A stretch of 37,301 nt of DNA from positions 1 through 37,301 of the forward strand of contig JACAAZ010000030.1 of assembly GCA_013376995.1 (NCBI GenBank), given 5' to 3'. This stretch comes from Bacteroidota bacterium. GTDB taxonomy: Bacteria; Bacteroidota; Bacteroidia; Bacteroidales; UBA4417. The position numbers were made by a program, and so were the translations under genes. This document shows, piece by piece, positions 1-8,044 of this stretch (the first letter of the stretch is position 1; the number at the start of each line of letters is the position of its first letter). The notes below the pieces were generated by a model. That model was given only the letters and a program-made list of their open reading frames with translations. It was not told the DNA's origin and made no database searches.

Positions 1-110
1 AAAAGATAAAAGACAAAAGATAAAAGACAAAAGACAAAAGACAAAAGATAAAAGACAAAAGGAAAAAGATAAAAGTGAAATAATAAATGAACCAGGAACA
101 AGAAACCCTG
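1..110. repeat. Heptanucleotide array, AAAAGAY type, with GGAAC-type words at its right edge
   Basis: Positions 1-77 are exactly eleven 7-bp units of the form AAAAGAT, AAAAGAC or AAAAGGA, without a phase slip. The array probably continues to the left of the window. Positions 90-109 then contain words like GAACCAG and GAACAAG, which match the GGAACNN type seen in larger arrays near 8540 and 13100. It lies upstream of the nitroreductase gene. No coding potential is credible here. Confidence 0.9.
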
Positions 111-120
111 AAAGTTTTTA

Positions 121-132
121 AGGCAAGTGCCT
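121..132. repeat. Short perfect inverted repeat beside the left array
   Basis: AGGCAAGTGCCT is a 5-bp perfect stem with a 2-nt centre, 46 bp before the nitroreductase start. It is one of a set of small hairpins that sit in or beside the heptamer arrays. On its own it could be chance. Confidence 0.45.
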
Positions 133-177
133 GTTAACAGTAATATTTCTAAAGCTAAACTAATAATTGACTGAGAT

Positions 178-693
178 ATGGATTTTAAAGATGTAATTCT
201 GAAGCGTGAAAGTGTACGCAACTTTGACCCAACCAAGCCTATTCCCCGTGAAATTCTGGACCGGATCATGGAAGCCGGGAGGATTGCCCCTTCTGCCTCG
301 AACTATCAACCCTGGGAATTCTGGCTTGTTTCAAGCCGCGAAATGCTCGAAAAGATACACCCATGCTATTCAAGGCAATGGCTTCATGACGCGCCCCATA
401 TCCTGATTGTTACCGGTGACCTGGAACAGGGATGGGAAAGGGAAGATGGTTTCAATTCATTGCAGACCGATCTTGCAATTGCGATGCATCAGATGATCCT
501 GGCAGCCACCAACGAAGGAGTAGGAAGCTGTTGGGTTACCAACTTCAAAATTAGCACACTTCGCAATGCATTAGGGCTGAAAGACAGCATGCAGGTTTAC
601 GGAATTTCACCTCTAGGCTATCCCCGGGAAGGCTTTATAAGCAGGACTGCTATTATGCGCAAACCATTGCATGAAGTTGTGATTTACAAATAA
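178..693 (+). CDS. Nitroreductase family protein (FMN-dependent oxidoreductase)
   Basis: A 171-residue protein of the nitroreductase fold, a family of FMN enzymes that reduce nitro compounds, quinones or flavins with NAD(P)H, usually as cytoplasmic dimers. The N-terminus carries the FMN-phosphate contact motif RESVRNFD (residues 10-17), followed by the PSASNYQPWEFW segment (about 38-49). The helix TDLAIAMHQMILAATNEGVGSCW (roughly 98-120) and the C-terminal GYPRE (about 147-151) are also family hallmarks. The length is normal for the short subfamily. It starts at the first ATG after the repeat array. It is convergent with the next gene, so it is probably monocistronic. The physiological substrate cannot be told from sequence. 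Confidence 0.9.
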   Translation: MDFKDVILKRESVRNFDPTKPIPREILDRIMEAGRIAPSASNYQPWEFWLVSSREMLEKIHPCYSRQWLHDAPHILIVTGDLEQGWEREDGFNSLQTDLAIAMHQMILAATNEGVGSCWVTNFKISTLRNALGLKDSMQVYGISPLGYPREGFISRTAIMRKPLHEVVIYK

Positions 694-816
694 CTCTTGA
701 AAGTTGGTGCACGGTACCTCCGAAAGAATACTTACTCTGAACAGCCTGGAGCAGGGGTGAAAGAACACAGGTCTGCGATAATCTTCCTGTTTCTGTTTTG
801 ATAAGAGTTAATCGAA

Positions 817-1194
817 TTACCTGCTTGCGCCGAAGACCATTCCGCTTACCATGGGAATAAGCCATATCAGCCAAACTACAATGCTGAAGCGGTGGAAATT
901 CAGAATTAGTTTATCGTTCTTCCTTGCTAGTACAACGGTTGCCCAAATGGCATGAAACAGCATCAGCAGAATTGCTGCGAGGCCCGTCATACCGTGAAAA
1001 TTGAACTTGATCAGAGACCCTGAAAGCATGCTCATTTCGGTGGTTCCTATGGTATCGAACGTGAGCCCTAACCAGAAAACAGCCGCATGCCAGTTTTTTA
1101 GTTTTCCCTGTATCTTTTCTGCCCAAACTCCAATGGTGTAGGCGAGGCAGGCAAGGTTAATGAACAAGATGGCATAGAAAAGGGTTGTATTCAT
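817..1194 (-). CDS. HsmA-like four-helix integral membrane protein
   Basis: A 125-residue protein made almost entirely of four hydrophobic helices (about residues 4-22, 37-54, 69-90 and 101-121). Conserved-looking features are WHAAVFWLGLTFDTIGT in helix 2 and the histidines in FHGMTGLAAILLMLFHAIWA in helix 3. The pattern resembles the small HsmA-like / TIGR03987 family found in Bacteroidota and Firmicutes, whose biochemical role is unknown. The histidines inside helices could be cofactor ligands, but that is inference. It diverges from the gene at 1264 with only 69 bp between starts, so both promoters must lie in that gap. Confidence 0.75.
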   Translation of the reverse strand: MNTTLFYAILFINLACLAYTIGVWAEKIQGKLKNWHAAVFWLGLTFDTIGTTEMSMLSGSLIKFNFHGMTGLAAILLMLFHAIWATVVLARKNDKLILNFHRFSIVVWLIWLIPMVSGMVFGASR

Positions 1195-1263
1195 CTATCG
1201 ATCGCAATTGTATAGTGACCTCATCAGGATATCTGTCACAAATATCTTAAAAAATAGCAGGAC

Positions 1264-1734
1264 ATGGAAAAAGTTGATAAAGCTGTCCAATATTTCACGG
1301 AAGGATTTAACTGCTCACAGGCTGTATTTACTGCAATAGTTGAAAATTCAGGGATTGAGAAAGAATCAGCCTTAAAGATAGCTGCAGGCTTTGGAGGAGG
1401 AATCGCACGCATGCAGAAAACCTGCGGTGCTGTTACCGGTGCCGTGATGGCCCTTGGATACCTAAACGGCAATACAAGTCCTTCTGATGATGAAAAGAAG
1501 GAAAAAGTTTATGAGCAAGTGCAGGTTTTCGTAAAGCATTTCACAGAAAAGCACGGCACCATTAAATGCAGCGAACTTCTTGGCTGCAGTCTGCAAACCG
1601 CCGAAGACAGGCAAAAAGCCAAAGAGTTGAAGCTATTTGAAACAGTCTGCCGAAAATGCGTTGCAGATGCAGTAAATATCCTGGAAGAAATTACCGGTGA
1701 CCCTGGCTTGCCGTCCTCAAAGGAAGCAAGTTAA
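1264..1734 (+). CDS. C_GCAxxG_C_C family protein (possible redox protein)
   Basis: A 156-residue protein with the features that define the C_GCAxxG_C_C family. These are an early Cys in GFNCSQAVF (residue 17), the central TCGAVTGAVMALG motif (about 53-65), a Cys pair in KCSELLGCSL (about 100-107), and CRKCVADAVNILEEI near the C-terminus. The ordered cysteines suggest metal or redox chemistry, and members often occur beside oxidoreductases, but no reaction has been firmly established. No signal peptide is present, so it is expected in the cytoplasm. About 20 charged residues follow the last helix, which is usual for the family. Confidence 0.85.
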   Translation: MEKVDKAVQYFTEGFNCSQAVFTAIVENSGIEKESALKIAAGFGGGIARMQKTCGAVTGAVMALGYLNGNTSPSDDEKKEKVYEQVQVFVKHFTEKHGTIKCSELLGCSLQTAEDRQKAKELKLFETVCRKCVADAVNILEEITGDPGLPSSKEAS

Positions 1735-1784
1735 ACGCTATCGACTGACAAGGATTCGCTGCAGAATGCTCATCCTTTTAATGG

Positions 1785-2708
1785 CTAATGTGCATCAATC
1801 CCATGCAGCATCATGATGCTATGCCGCAATGTTGGGAGTATCTCTGAACAGTACTCTTCGACAGCCTTAACACTACCCGGCAAAGTGTAAACAAGTGTTT
1901 TCCCGGACATACCGGCCACGGCCCTCGAAATAAGCGCATTTGGCTTTATACTTCCATATTTATAACGGATCAGCTCCATTATGCCAGGGATTTCCAGTTG
2001 TAGTAAAGGCTTAATAACATCTACCGTAATATCTTTCGGACCAATGCCTGTCCCCCCCGTAGTAAAGATCATATCTACTCCCTGGTTAACAAAGGCGTTG
2101 AACAAGGTCTCAAGTTCATCTTCATCATCCGGGATCAAGGTGTTGTCGACCTCTGCATTCCAACCTTGTTGCTCCATAAATTTCTTCAACAGTTCTGTGA
2201 TCCTAGGACCGGATTTATCTTCGTACTCCCCGGCACTGGCGCGGTCGCTGAGAGTGATCACCTGAATTGAAAATATCTTGGGGTGATAACTAAATTCAAA
2301 GCCCGCACTCAGTTTTCCCGGGCTGAGAACCCGGGCAAAGATCCCTTCCTTTGGCATCACACAATTGCCAACTTCGTTGAATATAGCACAGCTTGTGCCA
2401 TGACATTCCTTCCCTATCTGTGTTACTTCGAGTTCAATTTCACCAATCCTGATACGGTCAAGGGGATGTGTATTCCAGAGTTCCAGGCCCTCGGTAGTAA
2501 TGTTCTCGGCAAATTCTCCAAAGTTGATCTTCCTTCCGGCCTGAACTGAGAACTTATCAATGCTTTCCTTTGCCAGAAGGCTGACCTGCCTGTGCCAGGT
2601 ACCGGAATGGGCATCCTGCTCTACGCCTCTGTTGTTAAGGTATATGGCTTCAACCGGCTTTTTAATCGTGCCTTTTTTTTCTGAAATATTAACTGAAAGT
2701 ATCTTCAT
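1785..2708 (-). CDS. MOSC domain fused to MogA/MoaB-type molybdopterin adenylyltransferase
   Basis: A two-domain protein of about 307 residues. Residues 1-145 form a MOSC domain (VEAIYLNNRGVEQDAHSG, then a CHGTSCAIF segment with a family-typical Cys). Residues 148-307 form a MogA/MoaB domain, with ITLSDRASAGEYEDKSGP, the molybdopterin-binding TTGGTGIGPKD and the PGSVKAVEEY loop. The second domain adenylylates molybdopterin before metal insertion by MoeA; MOSC domains handle Moco sulfur or bind pterin. The ATG at 2708 is preferred over an in-frame TTG one codon upstream. It lies in the same strand run as moeA, moaA and moaC, last in order, 111 bp after the preceding membrane gene. Confidence 0.9.
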   Translation of the reverse strand: MKILSVNISEKKGTIKKPVEAIYLNNRGVEQDAHSGTWHRQVSLLAKESIDKFSVQAGRKINFGEFAENITTEGLELWNTHPLDRIRIGEIELEVTQIGKECHGTSCAIFNEVGNCVMPKEGIFARVLSPGKLSAGFEFSYHPKIFSIQVITLSDRASAGEYEDKSGPRITELLKKFMEQQGWNAEVDNTLIPDDEDELETLFNAFVNQGVDMIFTTGGTGIGPKDITVDVIKPLLQLEIPGIMELIRYKYGSIKPNALISRAVAGMSGKTLVYTLPGSVKAVEEYCSEILPTLRHSIMMLHGIDAH

Positions 2709-2819
2709 CAATTTTACGTATTGCTTGCTATTACTGAACCTAATGCGTTTAGCTTATTAAATCATTATTAACATCCTTTCAACTTATACCAAATTGCCTG
2801 GAATTAATAACTAATTTTC

Positions 2820-3347
2820 TCATTCCCGTTCATTTTCACCCCTTATCGTCGAAGAAGTCGCCCGGGTCATTCGTTCATCGGACAACTCATTTCTGCCTTT
2901 TATAAATTTTACACCTTCAACGATATAAAAAACTGCCGAAGCGAGTAAAGAAAGTCCGAGTGAAATAAAGAAAGTACCCTTATAGATGGCAGGGATTACC
3001 TCCCACCTGCTCACCATGATACCCATAGTGATCATGAAAGACATAAGGATATATCCCCGCAGGTCAAAAAAACCAAATATGCATGGACGTTCATACTTAT
3101 GGTGAATGATCCGATTTACATATCGTTTGCTTACTTTCCTGAATACCAGGAGAAAGAATGGGAAAAAGCCGGCGAGTCCGATCAGGTAATTCATATAATG
3201 GTTCAGAGCATGCATTTCGATCATAATGATTCCCAGTTTCAGAATGCGATAAGCAGCAAATGCCCAAAGAGATGCACCCATGATGATCAGCACAATTTTG
3301 GGAGCTCCAGGTTTATATTTCGTGAAAAAATTACTCATAGTTGTCAT
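2820..3347 (-). CDS. Four-helix membrane protein overlapping the PrsW-like gene
   Basis: About 175 residues from the ATG at 3347, or 172 from a second ATG at 3338. It has four hydrophobic segments: GAPKIVLIIMGASLWAFAAY, MNYLIGLAGFFPFFLLVF, YILMSFMITMGIMVS and a final helix ending in YIVEGVKFI. The C-terminus is charged and polar (ELSDERMTRATSST). I do not recognise a family. The start lies inside the 3' end of the upstream protease gene (8-17 bp overlap), which implies translational coupling and suggests a partner role. An upstream in-frame ATG at 3398 would add a His-run encoded by the GGT repeat of the protease gene, and is not believed. Confidence 0.7.
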   Translation of the reverse strand: MTTMSNFFTKYKPGAPKIVLIIMGASLWAFAAYRILKLGIIMIEMHALNHYMNYLIGLAGFFPFFLLVFRKVSKRYVNRIIHHKYERPCIFGFFDLRGYILMSFMITMGIMVSRWEVIPAIYKGTFFISLGLSLLASAVFYIVEGVKFIKGRNELSDERMTRATSSTIRGENERE

Positions 3348-4035
3348 GTCCGGGTTGTGGTGGTGGTGGTGCGATACGGAAAAAGGAAGAATCCACATGC
3401 AGTTTCATTCTTTTCAAGCCGGTCCTCCACATAATGAACAGGAATGGAATAAAAACAAGCAGAAATAAAAGATGCTTTGAAAGAAGCAGAAAATCGTAGG
3501 TTCCATGAAAAAGCCAGGGAACAAGAATAGCTTTCCATAGGAAACCTCTTCTTCTATCTGTTTGAAATTTAGCCATTCCAAGGTAATAACCCATCAGGAT
3601 TCCAAAAATCATATGTGCCGGTACAGCTGTGAAGGCCCGAAGCAGTCCCACCTGGTACGATCCCTTATATACATAAAAAATGTTCTCTACAGCAGCAAAG
3701 CCCAGGGATACAGATACGGCGTATACAATACCGTCGTAGCGTTCATTGAAATTCCGGTTCCTCCAGAAGAGAAAAAACAGGACCAGGAATTTGAACACTT
3801 CCTCAGTAAATCCTGCAACGACAAAGCCATCATAAGCTGCCATACCGATGCCCTGAAATGCAGGGACAATGGTTGACAATCCTTGTTCTATAGCAGCAAC
3901 CGGGAAAAGTAAAATTCCTCCTGCAAAAACGCCCTCAAATAGCAGGCGCAGTGGTTCTTTCTCATACTTGTCGCGCATGTAAACATATGCGAGCAGGATG
4001 AATACCGGAGCCAGGGAAAGAAGTAGCAATGACAT
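3331..4035 (-). CDS. PrsW-family intramembrane metalloprotease
   Basis: A 234-residue polytopic protein with the PrsW / CPBP-like active-site set. The motifs are GFTEEVFKFL (E78-E79), FAAVENIFYVY (E117, N118), AVPAHMIFG (H141) and LFHGTYDF (H177). PrsW of Bacillus cleaves an anti-sigma factor; here the substrate is unknown. The C-terminal tail has a short proline run encoded by a GGT-type trinucleotide repeat at about 3356-3371, a possible in-frame slippage site. It starts 42 bp downstream of moaC, so it is probably in the same transcript although it has no known role in cofactor synthesis. No sigma or anti-sigma gene is visible nearby. Confidence 0.87.
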   Translation of the reverse strand: MSLLLLSLAPVFILLAYVYMRDKYEKEPLRLLFEGVFAGGILLFPVAAIEQGLSTIVPAFQGIGMAAYDGFVVAGFTEEVFKFLVLFFLFWRNRNFNERYDGIVYAVSVSLGFAAVENIFYVYKGSYQVGLLRAFTAVPAHMIFGILMGYYLGMAKFQTDRRRGFLWKAILVPWLFHGTYDFLLLSKHLLFLLVFIPFLFIMWRTGLKRMKLHVDSSFFRIAPPPPQPGHDNYE

Positions 4036-4077
4036 TAGAATACCATTAATTTCATTCTTAATTTCGTAAGAATTTTA

Positions 4078-4530
4078 TTAAATATCTGTTTTTGTCTTTT
4101 CCAGAAGCCGGATTGCATAAAGGGTCATATTTTTATCAACTGCCTTACACATATCATAAACAGTCAGGAGAGATACGGTAACAGCAGTAAGTGCTTCCAT
4201 CTCAACACCAGTAGGCCCTACACAATGGACTTCACTGCTGGCTTTAATACCAGCAGGTATGATTTCCATCCTCACTTCCACTTTTGTTATGCTTATCGGA
4301 TGGCAGAGCGGGATAAGACTTGAAGTCTGTTTTGCAGCCTGGATACCGGCAATTTGAGCTACAGTCATCACATCCCCTTTTTTCAGGGAGTTTTCATTTA
4401 CTAGTCGAAGGGTATCTTCTTCGAGATGTATCATCCCTTCAGCCCTGGCAACCCTTAGCTGGTCTTTTTTGAAGCTGACATCAACCATGTTGGCTTTGCC
4501 CTGCTGATCGGTATGGGTTAGTTTTGACAT
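4078..4530 (-). CDS. moaC: Cyclic pyranopterin monophosphate synthase MoaC
   Basis: A 150-residue MoaC, which with MoaA converts GTP to cyclic pyranopterin monophosphate, the first step of molybdenum-cofactor synthesis. MoaC acts on the 3',8-cyclo-GTP product of MoaA. Visible signatures are NMVDVSFK, the long motif from GDVMTVAQIAGI through SSLIPLCHPI (His 77), EVHCVGPTGVEMEALTAV and the catalytic-region YDMCKAVDK. Lys 51 and His 77 match the numbering of the well-studied E. coli enzyme. The protein ends shortly after LLEKTKTDI and lacks the common GGKSG tail, a minor variation. It begins 337 bp after the preceding gene, so it may have its own promoter. Confidence 0.96.
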   Translation of the reverse strand: MSKLTHTDQQGKANMVDVSFKKDQLRVARAEGMIHLEEDTLRLVNENSLKKGDVMTVAQIAGIQAAKQTSSLIPLCHPISITKVEVRMEIIPAGIKASSEVHCVGPTGVEMEALTAVTVSLLTVYDMCKAVDKNMTLYAIRLLEKTKTDI

Positions 4531-4867
4531 TTTGTTGTACTTATTATTAGTTTCAACTTGCTTAAATGCTCAGCAGATATTTATGCATTCCCCAAGAAAA
4601 CACTATAGCTAAAAGATTTTTCAGAATCCGATATCGCTTTCTGTGAGTTTAGAACCCCGGCAAGGTTTATCCTAATAAGTTAGAATGAGGACACAATACT
4701 TCAATGATTAATTACAATTACCGGAAAAAGATCGTTGCAGCAAAATGAAATCTAAAGAGATTGATTACCATTAACTTTTACACTGTGATTAGAAGAAAGC
4801 ATTACTGGCAGGCTTGCTTTCCTCATCAATTCTTTAATTCGGCAATTAGATCTATCCCGGCAATTGG
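4531..4867. other. Intergenic stretch, no gene seen
   Basis: The 337 bp between the AT-rich secreted-protein gene and moaC hold no convincing reading frame, RNA gene or heptamer array. Any moaC promoter should be here on the minus strand, but I find no exact TAnnTTTG. No structure resembling a Moco riboswitch was recognised by eye. Confidence 0.6.
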
Positions 4868-5716
4868 TCAGAAATTCGCTATTTTAGCAAATTGAAGTAC
4901 TTTTTTTGTGCTAATTTCTTCAAGCTTAAGCGATTCATCAGAATTAAATAGCACTTTATATTCTATTTTCAAATCATTTAAGACAAAAATTATTTTGTCT
5001 GATTCAATTGACCAATTCCCTTTACTTATTTTAGGTTTTCCTTTCTTCATTCTCTTTTCCATTGAACCTGTTTCAGATAAGCTGATAGAAAAATCATCAG
5101 ATTGCCAGCTTCCTGCAAGTCCCTTCATCGTTAATTTCTTTGATGTTAATAACTGCAAAGTAATTTTGTTCTCATCGACACATTTTTTCAATAATTCACT
5201 CTTTATTCTCTTTAATTCAATTTCAGACAGATTATCATAATCTCTTTTTGTAAAGGTCTTCGTGATCTCATTAGTATAACAAAGACTTAACATTTCCCTC
5301 TGTTGCTGTGTGAGATCATACCTGTTAAAATAGTTTTGTGCTTTATTGTACAAATTTGTTCTGGTTTCTTTGGACCAACTATCTATTTCATTAGGCTCAA
5401 CATAGAAATCGTGATCACCTAATTTAATACCTGATTTTTTTGAACACTCGTGTATAATTGTATTCTTGATACTTTTTAATTCAAGATCAACAAATAACTG
5501 ATATTCTGTCATCGAATATTTATCAACAACATTATTTAGACAGCATAAAGCCAATGTTTCCTTTTGACCGGCCAAAATAGCATCAAAAGTTGCAAGATCA
5601 CTCTTGAAATCACTCAGCACCTTGGCTTTGGCTTCATTTGTCCAGGGAGTTACCTGAGCATTAGTTTTTAAAATGAAGAGAGTAATAAAAACTGTAAAAA
5701 GAAGTATGTGTTTCAT
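4868..5716 (-). CDS. Secreted protein with duplicated N-terminal repeat and lipocalin-like C-terminus
   Basis: About 282 residues from the ATG at 5716; a TTG two codons upstream is unlikely. An N-terminal signal peptide (MKHILLFTVFITLFIL, ending near TNAQ) predicts export. Two copies of a roughly 80-residue unit follow. Each runs from a Trp-Xaa-Xaa-Glu start through a Q...L.LCC/LCY Asn motif to E-L-K-x-I-K and a terminal Cys. The last 75 residues (LAGSWQSDDFSISLSETG onward) look like the beta strands of a lipocalin-like domain. No function is recognised. The gene is visibly richer in A+T than the Moco genes around it and interrupts their order, which suggests later insertion. Confidence 0.75.
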   Translation of the reverse strand: MKHILLFTVFITLFILKTNAQVTPWTNEAKAKVLSDFKSDLATFDAILAGQKETLALCCLNNVVDKYSMTEYQLFVDLELKSIKNTIIHECSKKSGIKLGDHDFYVEPNEIDSWSKETRTNLYNKAQNYFNRYDLTQQQREMLSLCYTNEITKTFTKRDYDNLSEIELKRIKSELLKKCVDENKITLQLLTSKKLTMKGLAGSWQSDDFSISLSETGSMEKRMKKGKPKISKGNWSIESDKIIFVLNDLKIEYKVLFNSDESLKLEEISTKKVLQFAKIANF

Positions 5717-5986
5717 TTCCAATGAATTGTTTATGTTTTCTAATTATTATTGTGAATTTAGTACAAATCTTTCAAACCTTCTCAACTGTGAGAATTCATT
5801 TCCAAAATCCTTAAAAGTATTAATAGTTCTGAATAGGAAATACATTCCCATCCGCCTACGTTCCTTTCAGTCATTTGATCAATAAGAGCGAACATTGCAA
5901 TTGGGAAGCACATCTTTTTCATATCCAGGCAAATAAACATTCATTCTTTCGTCCAGACCTAATCAATTCCTTTATTAATTTGATCA

Positions 5987-6787
5987 TTATCCCCCAATAT
6001 TGTAAAATTCCCCTTTCAGGTTAACGGTCCCGCAGGCAGGCTTATTTTGCAGGGCAAGTTGTAATGATTCTCTTGCTCCGAGCTCACGGACGTTGTATTC
6101 CATGTCGTTGAATAGGCAGGGTTTGATCATGCCATTGGCGGTCAACCTCAGTCGGTTGCACCTTGAACAATCGCCGCCTGTTCCGCCATGTACGACATAA
6201 AACTCTCCGTTTTCAAGGTCCATCTCCCTGATATACCTGAGTTCAAGCTCTTTCTTTTCACAAAAATCCTTTATCAGCATGGCGTCCGGTTCAGATGGAG
6301 TGTTTTTTATCACGCAATTAATCTTAACAGGTTCCAAGCCAGCCCCAATAGCCGCATCAATTCCTTCCACTACTTTGCCGAGGCTTCCTCCGCGGGTAAT
6401 CCTGCTGTACCTTTCTTCATCCATAGTATCCAGGCTTATATTAACCCTGTGCAAACCAGCCTTCTTTAAAGCTATAGCGTATTCTGAAAGCAGTTGGCCA
6501 TTCGTAGTCATACCGAGGTCATGAATACCTTCTATTTGGGAAATCATACTTACCAATGAAATAATACCTTTTCGAACCAGGGGCTCTCCTCCTGTTAACC
6601 GGACTTTATTCACCCCGAAATTCACTGCCGTTCTCACCACATCCACTATCTCCTCGAAGCTGAGAATATCAGCATGTTGCATCCGGCTAACTCCTTCCGC
6701 TGGCATACAATATTCACACCTAAGGTTGCAGCGATCTGTAACCGAAACTCGTATATAGTTTATATGCCGGTTAAAGGAATCGTACAT
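5987..6787 (-). CDS. moaA: GTP 3',8-cyclase MoaA, short form
   Basis: A radical-SAM enzyme that starts molybdopterin synthesis by cyclising GTP. The N-terminal cluster motif is CNLRCEYC (Cys 20, 24, 27), followed by the SAM-binding VRLTGGEPL and the TTNGQLL and NISLD segments. The second cluster motif is CSRCNRLRLTANGMIKPC (Cys 207, 210, 224), and the protein ends in the essential Gly-Gly (FYNIGG). It has 266 residues against about 320-340 for typical MoaA. The difference lies almost wholly between LRYIREM and GDCSRC, where about 45-50 residues are missing. All catalytic motifs remain, so I expect it to be active. It overlaps the 3' end of moeA by 17 bp, implying coupling. Confidence 0.93.
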   Translation of the reverse strand: MYDSFNRHINYIRVSVTDRCNLRCEYCMPAEGVSRMQHADILSFEEIVDVVRTAVNFGVNKVRLTGGEPLVRKGIISLVSMISQIEGIHDLGMTTNGQLLSEYAIALKKAGLHRVNISLDTMDEERYSRITRGGSLGKVVEGIDAAIGAGLEPVKINCVIKNTPSEPDAMLIKDFCEKKELELRYIREMDLENGEFYVVHGGTGGDCSRCNRLRLTANGMIKPCLFNDMEYNVRELGARESLQLALQNKPACGTVNLKGEFYNIGG

Positions 6788-7946
6788 CTACCAAAGTGCC
6801 TTTATTAATTACATTGCTTCCTATTTCAACGGAGATTATGCCTTCGGCGAAAATGTAGGAATGTATATGGGCTGATCCATGATATTCAATGGGGCCAACA
6901 CTTCCATCTTCAAGAAATGCTACCGGTATGAATGCTTTCCGGTCGGTCCGCTTTCGGGTATAATCAAATCCCATAGTGAGTTTCCGAAGCTTTGCTGAAT
7001 CGAAATTGCCACTCATATGATTCAGCAAGTGCCTTACCAGGAGTTCGAATTGAACAAAGCTGGACACCGGGTTGCCTGGAAGGGCAAATAAATAGGTGGA
7101 CCCCCGGGTAGCAAAAATGGATGGTTTTCCGGGTTGGACCGCAATAGACCTGAATTTAAGATCAAAACCAGCCCTGGCAAGAACAGCCGGAACGAAATCA
7201 AAATCACCGACTGAAACTCCACCTGTCAAGATAACAATTTGATTTTCAGCACAGGCTTTTTCAATCAGCGATAAGGTTTCAGCCTCATCATCAACAGCAA
7301 TACCATAATAATTTGGAATGCAACCGGCCTTCTTTACCTGGATTATCAATTGCCAGGCATTGGAATTACGTATTTGTGAAGGACCAGGCGATACCCCCGG
7401 TTCTACAAGTTCATCACCGGTGGTTATGATCCCAATTTTAACCTGTTCATATACCTCAGGACTGGCTTTCCCAACCGATGCAAGAATAGCTACTTCCTGG
7501 GCCCTGAGTAAAGTCCCTTTTTCAAGCACTTTATCTCCTTTGTGAATATCTTCTGCCCTGAAGCAAATATTAGGAGCCGTTTTTGAACCGGTAAACCTGA
7601 TACGGTTCAGTTCCAGCACCTCCACTTCTTCCACCATGATTACTGTATCTGCTCCTTTTGGCACCATCCCTCCTGTCATCAGTTTGGCGCATTCATCCTT
7701 GCCAATTTCGAATTGTGGCTCTTTCCCCGCTGCAATAACTTCCTTAACCTGCAACTCAGATCCCAGATCTTCCCTCCTGCATGCATACCCATCGACAGCA
7801 GATTTGTCAAAAGGTGGCATATCCATATCGGCAAACACATCTGTGGCAAGAATCCTGCCCAGGCAATCGGATAGTCCTATCCACTCAAAAGAAAGTGGCT
7901 TAGCCTCATGAGCAACAATATCAAGCGCTTCCTCAAAACGGATCAT
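6771..7946 (-). CDS. moeA: Molybdopterin molybdenumtransferase MoeA
   Basis: A 391-residue MoeA of normal length, the cytoplasmic enzyme that inserts molybdate into adenylylated molybdopterin. The N-terminal domain shows DMPPFDKSAVDGYA (about 42-55) and MTGGMVPKGADTVIMVEE (about 90-107). The MoCF-binding domain shows IGIITTGDELVEPG (about 171-184), ILTGGVSVGDFDFVP (about 239-253) and FALPGNPVSSF (about 287-297). A C-terminal domain follows. It is the first gene of the minus-strand Moco run and overlaps moaA. An exact minus-7 element sits about 20 bp upstream of its start. A molybdate transporter is not present in the window. Confidence 0.96.
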   Translation of the reverse strand: MIRFEEALDIVAHEAKPLSFEWIGLSDCLGRILATDVFADMDMPPFDKSAVDGYACRREDLGSELQVKEVIAAGKEPQFEIGKDECAKLMTGGMVPKGADTVIMVEEVEVLELNRIRFTGSKTAPNICFRAEDIHKGDKVLEKGTLLRAQEVAILASVGKASPEVYEQVKIGIITTGDELVEPGVSPGPSQIRNSNAWQLIIQVKKAGCIPNYYGIAVDDEAETLSLIEKACAENQIVILTGGVSVGDFDFVPAVLARAGFDLKFRSIAVQPGKPSIFATRGSTYLFALPGNPVSSFVQFELLVRHLLNHMSGNFDSAKLRKLTMGFDYTRKRTDRKAFIPVAFLEDGSVGPIEYHGSAHIHSYIFAEGIISVEIGSNVINKGTLVDVRFL

Positions 7947-7963
7947 AACATTTCAGCTTGCTG

Positions 7964-7971
7964 CAAAGATA
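7964..7971 (-). promoter_or_regulatory. Probable minus-7 element for moeA-moaA
   Basis: On the minus strand this reads TATCTTTG, an exact match to the Bacteroidota TAnnTTTG element, 18-25 bp before the moeA ATG. No clear TTG minus-33 box is found 17-21 bp further upstream, which lowers confidence. Confidence 0.45.
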
Positions 7972-8044
7972 TGAATACCTTGGGACAGGAGTGAAGAATA
8001 TGAAGATGAACTAGTAGGGGGAGGAGAAAAGTGGGTGTACGAGG

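Noticed and set aside
3348-3398. Upstream ATG with a His-run for the membrane gene
   Set aside because: It lies in the protease gene's GGT repeat; the hydrophobic domain begins well after the later ATGs.
4531-4867. Moco riboswitch upstream of moaC
   Set aside because: No matching conserved stems or tetraloop-receptor features were found by eye.
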